Source of the DNA: JBEGHD01 sp049334165
Lineage (GTDB): Bacteria > Bacteroidota > Bacteroidia > Flavobacteriales_D > Sanyastnellaceae
Length of the DNA stretch: 64,000 nucleotides
NCBI GenBank assembly: GCA_049334165.1
Contig: JBEGHD010000005.1
Reading direction: 5' to 3' (one strand)
A model generated the notes under the pieces. It was not told where the DNA came from and ran no database searches. It saw only the letters and a program-made list of their open reading frames with translations. A program made the position numbers and the translations under genes. Shown here in pieces: positions 58,346 to 64,000 of this stretch. Numbering within the stretch: the stretch's first letter is position 1; the number at the start of each line of letters is the position of its first letter.

Positions 58346-58735
58346 ATGGCGAAGAATATTAAGAAACAAAAGAAGAAAAACGTCAAAGTGGAAGCAGTGG
58401 GCGAAGCTCACATCCAGGCGTCTTTCAACAATATCATCATCTCTGTGTGCAATGCACAAGGCCAGGTAATTTCATGGTCATCTGCAGGTAAGCAGGGATT
58501 TAGAGGATCGAAGAAAAACACACCTTACGCAGCTCAGGTAGCTGCAGAAGAATGTGCAAGAGAAGCCTATGATCTTGGACTTAGAAAGATTAAAGTATAC
58601 GTTAAAGGACCAGGATCAGGACGTGAATCTGCTATTCGAACTTTGCACAACAACGGTGTGGAAGTAACTGAGATCATCGATGTAACGCCAATGCCGCACA
58701 ACGGTTGCCGCCCTCCAAAGAAACGTAGGGTATAA
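58346..58735 (+). CDS. rpsK: 30S ribosomal protein S11
   Basis: 129 residues, platform protein at the E site. GEAHIQASFNNIIISVCNAQG, VKGPGSGRESAIRTL and the C-terminal DVTPMPHNGCRPPKKRRV are signatures. Confidence 0.98.
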   Translation: MAKNIKKQKKKNVKVEAVGEAHIQASFNNIIISVCNAQGQVISWSSAGKQGFRGSKKNTPYAAQVAAEECAREAYDLGLRKIKVYVKGPGSGRESAIRTLHNNGVEVTEIIDVTPMPHNGCRPPKKRRV

Positions 58736-58768
58736 TCACATTTTTTAAAGAAGAAACAACAGTTTAAA

Positions 58769-59374
58769 ATGGCAAGATATACAGGACCAAAGTCTAAGAT
58801 TGCGAGAAGGTTTAAAGAACCTATTTTCGGCCCGGATAAAGTTTTGGAGAAAAAGAACTATCCTCCTGGGCAACACGGTAACGATCGCAGAAGGTCAAAG
58901 CAATCTGAATATTCAATGCAATTGGCTGAAAAGCAAAAAGCAAAATACACTTACGGTATTTTGGAGCGCCAATTTGAGAATATGTTCAAGAAAGCGAACT
59001 CAAAAACTGGTATTACCGGTGAAGTGCTTTTGCAGATGTGCGAAATGCGACTCGATAACGTAGTCTTTCGCCTTGGCTTAGCTCCTACCAGAAGAGCAGC
59101 TCGCCAGTTGGTGAACCACCGTCACGTACTAGTGAACGGTAAGCTCACTAACATCCCTTCTTTCCACGTAAGAGTTGGAGACGAAGTGGCAATCAGAGAG
59201 CGCTCAAAGTCTTTGGAAGTAGTGACAAGCTCACTCTCTCAAAGCAGCAATAAACACGATTGGCTCGACTTTGACAAACAAGAGATGAAAGGTGTGATTT
59301 TGGCTTCTCCTGAAAGAGAACAAATCCCAGAAAACATCAAAGAACAGTTGATTGTCGAGTTGTACTCTAAATAA
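58769..59374 (+). CDS. rpsD: 30S ribosomal protein S4, zinc-free
   Basis: 201 residues. Primary 16S binder and accuracy protein. The N-terminal region lacks the zinc cysteines of some S4 proteins; the S4 domain LGLAPTRRAARQLVNHRHVLVNG is intact. In E. coli S4 represses the alpha operon. Confidence 0.98.
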   Translation: MARYTGPKSKIARRFKEPIFGPDKVLEKKNYPPGQHGNDRRRSKQSEYSMQLAEKQKAKYTYGILERQFENMFKKANSKTGITGEVLLQMCEMRLDNVVFRLGLAPTRRAARQLVNHRHVLVNGKLTNIPSFHVRVGDEVAIRERSKSLEVVTSSLSQSSNKHDWLDFDKQEMKGVILASPEREQIPENIKEQLIVELYSK

Positions 59375-59391
59375 TATTTACCCACACTGAT

Positions 59392-60384
59392 ATGGCAATT
59401 TTAGATTTTCAAAAGCCTGATAAAGTAATAATGATTGATTCGGACGACTTTCACGGTCAGTTCGAATTCCGTCCACTCGAGCCCGGTTTCGGGATTACCG
59501 TTGGTAATGCACTGAGAAGGATCCTCCTTTCCTCTTTGGAAGGATTTGCCATCACTTCAGTGAAAATCGAAGGCGTTGATCACGAATTCAGCACCATTAA
59601 AGGTGTGATTGAAGATGTTACCGAGATCGTGTTGAACCTAAAACAAGTGCGTTTTAAGCAGCAGATCGAAGGTACAGATAGTGAGAAAGTAGCCGTAACT
59701 ATCGGTGGACAGGATACCTGGACCGCTGGAGATATCGGTAAATTCACTTCTGCTTTTCAGGTGCTCAACCCAGACCACGTGATTTGCAACATGGATTCTT
59801 CTGTGAAGCTCAACATCGAGTTGAATATTGGAAAAGGTCGTGGATACGTGCCTGCTGAAGAAAACAAAACTAGCAACGCTCCGGTAGGAACAATCTTTAT
59901 TGATTCGATTTTTACTCCGATCAGAAACGTTCGCTACAACATTGAAAACTTCAGGGTAGAGCAGAAAACGGATTACGAAAAGCTCCTCATCGAAATTTCA
60001 GGTGACGGTTCAATTTCTCCGAAAGATGCACTTCAAGAGGCTGCGAAAATTCTTATCCACCACTTCATGCTTTTCTCTGATGAGAGGATTACTCTCGACA
60101 ATGAGGAGAAGGCAGAAACGGAAGAGTTTGATGAGTCTTCTCTCCACATGAGACAGCTTCTCAAAACGAAACTCGTTGACATGGATCTTTCTGTGAGAGC
60201 ACTCAACTGCCTCAAAGCAGCGGACATCGAATCGCTTGGAGATTTGGTTTCTTACAATAAAAACGACCTGCTCAAGTTCAGAAACTTCGGTAAGAAGTCA
60301 CTCACTGAGCTAGAGGATTTGGTTGAAAATAAAGGATTGTCATTCGGAATGAATGTGTCCAAATACAAACTTGATAAAGAGTAA
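59392..60384 (+). CDS. rpoA: RNA polymerase alpha subunit
   Basis: 330 residues: N-terminal dimerisation domain (~1-230, FEFRPLEPGFGITVGNALRRILLSS-type motif split here as LEPGFGITVGNALRR), linker, and C-terminal domain (~250-320, LSVRALNCLKAADIESLGDLV, FRNFGKKSLTELEDL) that contacts activators and DNA. 17 bases after rpsD. Confidence 0.98.
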   Translation: MAILDFQKPDKVIMIDSDDFHGQFEFRPLEPGFGITVGNALRRILLSSLEGFAITSVKIEGVDHEFSTIKGVIEDVTEIVLNLKQVRFKQQIEGTDSEKVAVTIGGQDTWTAGDIGKFTSAFQVLNPDHVICNMDSSVKLNIELNIGKGRGYVPAEENKTSNAPVGTIFIDSIFTPIRNVRYNIENFRVEQKTDYEKLLIEISGDGSISPKDALQEAAKILIHHFMLFSDERITLDNEEKAETEEFDESSLHMRQLLKTKLVDMDLSVRALNCLKAADIESLGDLVSYNKNDLLKFRNFGKKSLTELEDLVENKGLSFGMNVSKYKLDKE

Positions 60385-60432
60385 TTTTAAAGGAATAGGA
60401 GAACTCTCTTATTTTAGAACACCTATAGAGCA

Positions 60433-61158
60433 ATGAGACACGGGAAGAAATTTAATCACCTGAGTAGAAAACCAGCGCACCGAAAAGCAATGTTGTCGAA
60501 CATGGCTTGTTCGCTGATCCAGCACAAGAGAATCAACACTACGGTTGCCAAAGCCAAGGCGTTGAGAAAGTATGTTGAGCCGTTGATCACCAAGTCAAAG
60601 CTCGATACCACTCACTCTAGAAGAACGGTATTCACTTATCTCAAAAGCAAAGATGCTGTAACTGAACTGTTCCGCGAAGTGGCTCCTAAGGTTGCTGATC
60701 GTCCGGGTGGATTTACCAGAATCATTCGCACTGGGTTCAGACTTGGAGATGCTGCTGAAATGTGCATGATCGAGTTGGTAGACTTCAACGACATCTACAC
60801 TCAGGAAGAGAAGAAAAAGACGAGAAGAAGCCGAAGAGGTGGAGCGAAGAAGAAATCAACGTCAGGTTCTGCTGAGGATAAAGCGACTTCAGAAAAATCT
60901 GAGGAAACTCCGAAAGCTGAAAGCAAAGAGGCCAAAGCAGAAACTAAGACTGCTGAGAAGCCAGCTGAGGAAAAGAAAGAAGCTCCTAAAGCTGAATCTA
61001 AACCAGAAGCAAAAGCTGCAGCTCCTAAAGAAGAGAAAGCTGCAGAACCAAAAGCTGAAGATAAAAAGGAAGACGACTCTAAGAAGTCTGAACCGAAAGC
61101 AGATGCATCCAAAGAAGAGAAGAAGGATGACAAAAAAGACGATAAGAAAGGTGAATAA
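60433..61158 (+). CDS. rplQ: 50S ribosomal protein L17 with long charged tail
   Basis: 241 residues, about double the common length. Residues 1-122 are the normal L17 fold (MRHGKKFNHLSRKPAHRKAM, NMACSLIQHKRINTTVAKAK). Residues 123-241 are low-complexity Lys/Glu/Ala repeats around KAE, EEK and PKAE words, likely disordered. The tail keeps the same reading frame without a break and ends at a normal stop just before the cluster terminator, so it is real, but its role is unknown. Similar tails occur on L17 in related Bacteroidota. Confidence 0.96.
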   Translation: MRHGKKFNHLSRKPAHRKAMLSNMACSLIQHKRINTTVAKAKALRKYVEPLITKSKLDTTHSRRTVFTYLKSKDAVTELFREVAPKVADRPGGFTRIIRTGFRLGDAAEMCMIELVDFNDIYTQEEKKKTRRSRRGGAKKKSTSGSAEDKATSEKSEETPKAESKEAKAETKTAEKPAEEKKEAPKAESKPEAKAAAPKEEKAAEPKAEDKKEDDSKKSEPKADASKEEKKDDKKDDKKGE

Positions 61159-61181
61159 ATTGATTCTCCAAACACGAAATA

Positions 61182-61216
61182 AAAGGGATGACTCGCTAGA
61201 GTTGTCCCTTTTTTTA
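61182..61216 (+). terminator. Terminator of the ribosomal cluster
   Basis: AAAGGGATGACTC (61182-61194) pairs over 13 bases (two G-U) with GAGTTGTCCCTTT (61199-61211) around GCTA, then a T run to 61215. It is the only strong terminator seen in 18 kb of ribosomal genes. Confidence 0.93.
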
Positions 61217-61269
61217 TGTCCAAACTCCCAATGTGAATTGGACGTGAATAAATTGTCCATTGCCGCTCC

Positions 61270-61297
61270 TTGCGGGAAATTTTAAGAATTATCTTTG
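61270..61297 (+). promoter_or_regulatory. Promoter of carA-eno (leaderless)
   Basis: TTG (61270-61272), 17 bases, TATCTTTG (61290-61297), then CGTC and the ATG at 61302. Box-N4-start again predicts a leaderless mRNA. Confidence 0.68.
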
Positions 61298-61301
61298 CGT
61301 C

Positions 61302-62426
61302 ATGAACGAAAAACACCACCACACACCAGCCGTTTTAGTTCTTCAGGATGGAACTGTTTTTAATGGCTATGCTGCCGGAGCCATTGGCACAACTACCGGA
61401 GAAATCGCATTCAATACCGGTATGACCGGCTATCAGGAGATCTTCACAGACCCTTCGTACTACCGCCAGGTTTTGGTGATGGCTACAGCCCACATCGGAA
61501 ACTACGGTGTGCACACCGATGAAATCGAATCGGACAGCATCAAGATTGCCGGATTGGTAACCAAGAATTACTCGGCCATTTTTAGCCGTGCAAGTGGAGA
61601 GTGCTCACTAAACGATTACTTCCTGAGGGATGGTGTCGTTGCAATTTGCAATGTGGATACGCGTGCACTCGTTCGCCACATTCGTCAGAAAGGTGCCATG
61701 AACTGCATCATCTCCTCAGAGACTACAGATATCGACAAACTAAAAGATCAGCTCAAAGAAACACCTTCTATGGAAGGTCTGGAGCTTTCTTCTAAAGTAA
61801 CCTGTAAAGAGGCTTACGAGTTTGGCGATCCAGCTGCTAAGTATCGCGTGGCCGCATTTGACTATGGGACGAAGACCAACATCTTGAGGATGGTAGCAGA
61901 ACGCGATGCATTCGTCAAGGTTTTCCCGATGAAGGCGACTACTGAAGAAGTGAAGGCCTGGAACCCCGATGGCATTATGTTTTCAAATGGACCTGGTGAT
62001 CCGGCTTCTATGGCAGACGAGATCAAAGTGGTTGGTGAGTTGATCGATTCTGGAATCCCCTGTTTTGGAATCTGCCTGGGACATCAGCTAATGTCTTTGA
62101 GTCAGGGTCTCAAAACTGAAAAAATGTTCAATGGGCACAGAGGAATTAATCACCCAATTAAAAACCTCGAAACTGGTAAGTGCGAGATCACTTCGCAAAA
62201 TCACGGGTTTGTGGTGAGCAAGTCGTCTGCAGAAGATAGTGACAAGGTGGAGATCACTCACGAACACCTCAATGACCATTCTGTAGCCGGAATCAAGGTG
62301 AAAGGTAAAAATGCATTCAGTGTGCAGTACCACCCTGAAGCTGCAGCAGGACCTCACGATTCGCGCTACCTCTTCGATCAATTTATCGAAATGATCGCTT
62401 CTCAAACCAAAGAAAAAGTAAGCTAA
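61302..62426 (+). CDS. carA: Carbamoyl-phosphate synthase small (glutaminase) chain
   Basis: 374 residues from the ATG at 61302. N-terminal CPSase domain (ALVLQDG-type VLVLQDGTVFNG, MTGYQEIFTDPSY) and class I glutamine amidotransferase domain with nucleophile Cys in FGICLGHQLMS and His/Glu in QYHPEAAAG. Supplies ammonia to CarB for arginine and pyrimidine synthesis. An in-frame ATG at 61260 lies upstream of the promoter box and is rejected. carB is not adjacent; enolase follows after 3 bases. Confidence 0.96.
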   Translation: MNEKHHHTPAVLVLQDGTVFNGYAAGAIGTTTGEIAFNTGMTGYQEIFTDPSYYRQVLVMATAHIGNYGVHTDEIESDSIKIAGLVTKNYSAIFSRASGECSLNDYFLRDGVVAICNVDTRALVRHIRQKGAMNCIISSETTDIDKLKDQLKETPSMEGLELSSKVTCKEAYEFGDPAAKYRVAAFDYGTKTNILRMVAERDAFVKVFPMKATTEEVKAWNPDGIMFSNGPGDPASMADEIKVVGELIDSGIPCFGICLGHQLMSLSQGLKTEKMFNGHRGINHPIKNLETGKCEITSQNHGFVVSKSSAEDSDKVEITHEHLNDHSVAGIKVKGKNAFSVQYHPEAAAGPHDSRYLFDQFIEMIASQTKEKVS

Positions 62427-62429
62427 GAA

Positions 62430-63716
62430 ATGAGTTATATCGCGAAGATCCAGGGACGTCAAATTTTAGACTCCCGTGGAAATCCCACCGTAGAGGTTGA
62501 CGTTTACACTGAGCAAGGAATAATGGGTAGAGCTGCAGTTCCATCGGGAGCGAGCACAGGAGTTCACGAAGCAGTGGAGCTTCGGGATGGTGACGCTGGA
62601 CGATACATGGGCAAAGGCGTGATGCGTGCAGTTGATAATATCAACACGACTTTGGATGAAGAGCTCAACGGTGCTTCGATCTTTGAGCAAAACCTGATCG
62701 ATCGTGCAATGGTTGGGATTGACGGAAGCGACAATAAATCCAATCTCGGGGCAAATGCCATTCTCGGTGTTTCATTGGCTGTGTCCAAAGCCGCTGCTGA
62801 TACGCTTGGACTTCCACTTTACCGTTACCTCGGAGGAGTGAATGCCAATACGCTTCCAGTACCGATGATGAATATTCTCAATGGTGGATCGCATGCAGAC
62901 AACGCAATTGACATTCAGGAATTCATGATTATGCCGGTTGGAGCTCAATCATTTTCTGAAGGTTTGAGAATGGGTACTGAGGTTTTTCACACCCTCAAAA
63001 AAGTACTGAAAGACAACGGCCACTCAACGAATGTTGGTGACGAAGGAGGGTTTGCGCCAGCTCTAAAGTCGAATGACGAGGCGATCGAATTTGTTTTGAC
63101 AGCAATCGAAAAAGCGGGCTACAAACCAGGTGAAGACATTCTGATCGCACTTGACGCTGCGAGCTCTGAGTTTTACAACAAGGAGGAAAAAAAATATCAT
63201 TTCGCTTCAACAGGCGAAAAGCTGACTTCTTCAGAGATGGTGAATTTCTGGAAGGAGTGGGTTGAAAAGTACCCGATTGCTTCAATTGAAGACGGACTCG
63301 ATGAAGACGACTGGACCGGTTGGCAAGAGCTAACGAAGGCAATAGGCGACAAATGCCAGCTCGTTGGTGACGACCTTTTTGTGACAAACGTGAACAGACT
63401 TCAGAGAGGAATCAATGAAGGAATTGCAAATTCCATTTTGATCAAGTTCAACCAAATTGGAACGCTCACTGAAACGATTGACGCGGTAAACCTCGGCAAA
63501 GCTCATCAGTATACATCGGTGATCAGTCATCGCTCTGGAGAAACTGCTGATACTACAATTGCAGACCTGGCAGTAGCGCTCAACACAGGCCAGATCAAGA
63601 CCGGCTCGGCTTCGCGTTCAGACAGGATTGCAAAGTATAACCAGCTTCTTCGAATCGAAGAGCAACTTGGTAAAATGGCTTACTATCCAGGGAAAAACTT
63701 CCGATTCGGAAGATAG
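62430..63716 (+). CDS. eno: Enolase (phosphopyruvate hydratase)
   Basis: 428 residues. Converts 2-phosphoglycerate to PEP. DSRGNPTVEVDV, the loop PSGASTGVHEAVELRDGD-type (SGASTGVHEA), metal and catalytic motifs VGDEGGFAP, SIEDGLDEDDW, LVGDDLFVTN and VISHRSGETADTTIADL are complete. Shares the carA promoter. Its product PEP is also the substrate of MurA, though the genes are far apart. Confidence 0.98.
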   Translation: MSYIAKIQGRQILDSRGNPTVEVDVYTEQGIMGRAAVPSGASTGVHEAVELRDGDAGRYMGKGVMRAVDNINTTLDEELNGASIFEQNLIDRAMVGIDGSDNKSNLGANAILGVSLAVSKAAADTLGLPLYRYLGGVNANTLPVPMMNILNGGSHADNAIDIQEFMIMPVGAQSFSEGLRMGTEVFHTLKKVLKDNGHSTNVGDEGGFAPALKSNDEAIEFVLTAIEKAGYKPGEDILIALDAASSEFYNKEEKKYHFASTGEKLTSSEMVNFWKEWVEKYPIASIEDGLDEDDWTGWQELTKAIGDKCQLVGDDLFVTNVNRLQRGINEGIANSILIKFNQIGTLTETIDAVNLGKAHQYTSVISHRSGETADTTIADLAVALNTGQIKTGSASRSDRIAKYNQLLRIEEQLGKMAYYPGKNFRFGR

Positions 63717-63728
63717 TTCTGATTCGAA

Positions 63729-64000
63729 CTACTGCTTTACCACTTGTTCCACGAAAAGGAGATTGCCTTTCTTGTCGAATCCACGTACGATGTAGAGACC
63801 GGCATTGAGCGATCCAATTTGTAGTTCAGTCCTTGTTGAATCCAGATTCTTGAAATTTCCGATGATCTTGCCCGAAAGATCACTAAATGTTACCACAGAG
63901 AGCGTACTTTCAAATTGCACAGTCAACTTGTCGAAAGTGGGATTTGGAAAAATTTCGACCTTGTTTTCGAGGCTGTTTTCTGCAATGCTGGTTAATCCTG
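63729..64000 (-). CDS. T9SS cargo protein, C-terminal end (cut by window edge)
   Basis: The frame is open from the stop at 63729 to the window edge. The visible ~90 residues are a type A T9SS sorting domain: KVEIFPNPTFDKLTVQF, SDLSGKIIG, LNAGLYIVRG and a final FVEQVVKQ strand with the usual basic end. The catalytic or binding part lies outside the window. Convergent with eno, 12 bases apart, without a clear terminator between. Confidence 0.85.
   Translation of the reverse strand, partial: GLTSIAENSLENKVEIFPNPTFDKLTVQFESTLSVVTFSDLSGKIIGNFKNLDSTRTELQIGSLNAGLYIVRGFDKKGNLLFVEQVVKQ

Noticed and set aside
60850..61155. Repeat array or CRISPR-like pattern
   Set aside because: The repetition comes from Lys/Glu/Ala codons of the rplQ tail; spacing is irregular and in frame. 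No CRISPR array exists in the window.
60801..61322. Ser/Ala-rich 173-codon minus-strand frame
   Set aside because: It is the complement of the Lys/Glu/Ala tail of rplQ and runs through the terminator and carA promoter.

Overview
The window is a stretch of chromosome from a member of the Bacteroidota, most likely the Flavobacteriia. The evidence is: cell-surface proteins ending in a type IX secretion (T9SS) sorting domain (VYPNPT and related motifs); a DUF4290 protein; promoters of the Bacteroidota form TTG-N19/20-TAnnTTTG rather than -35/-10; almost no Shine-Dalgarno sequences; zinc-free forms of S14 and L36; and an fusA cluster without tuf. The genus cannot be read from the sequence. I found no insertion sequence, prophage, CRISPR array, restriction system or other defence locus; the region looks like stable core genome with a few lineage-specific cassettes.

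Layout. (1) 1-3251, minus strand: a three-PAS sensor kinase followed by two receiver-only response regulators, the second cut by the window edge. (2) 3365-4252: a tandem pair of small lipoproteins. (3) 4807-7075: an envelope/stress cassette of Dps, an MscS channel, a coiled-coil lipoprotein and a YtxH protein. (4) 7421-7645: tRNA-Leu and tRNA-Gly on the minus strand with a clear promoter, then Kdo transferase and a small beta-barrel protein. (5) 9916-17138: a six-gene nucleotide-sugar operon (aminotransferase, two UDP-sugar 6-dehydrogenases, UDP-xylose synthase, acetyltransferase, RmlB) closed by a CpsB-type phosphatase. It supplies precursors for surface polysaccharide but holds no glycosyltransferase. 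(6) 17186-18530: ferredoxin and its reductase. (7) 18676-21843: two T9SS-exported proteins. (8) 21900-26350: Mrp/NifU iron-sulfur genes, an alkyltransferase-like protein, TrmB, a glycosyltransferase, TadA and a MerR regulator. (9) 26464-42833: M23 peptidase, AlaS, a sigma-54-type regulator without a DNA-binding domain, Ppx with an ABC exporter, DnaJ/GrpE, a TlpA-like thioredoxin, MurA with Asp in place of the fosfomycin-target Cys, DUF4290 and a UvrD/PcrA helicase. (10) 43168-61158: the str, S10, spc and alpha ribosomal clusters fused into one uninterrupted plus-strand run of 33 genes ending at a strong terminator. (11) carA and enolase, then the 3' end of another T9SS cargo gene.

The most useful regulatory observation is that several genes (uvrD/pcrA, a glycosyltransferase, carA and a beta-barrel gene) have a TAnnTTTG-like -7 box followed by exactly four bases and then the start codon, which predicts leaderless mRNAs. 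The same boxes fix the start codons of trmB, the ferredoxin reductase, the aminotransferase and the ABC ATPase. Other points worth checking are the GAFTSA motif and missing HTH of the sigma-54-type regulator, the MurA Cys-to-Asp change, the one-zinc DnaJ, a repeated palindrome family in two intergenic regions, and operator-like inverted repeats at the dps, polysaccharide, alaS/M23, sigma-54-regulator and str promoters.
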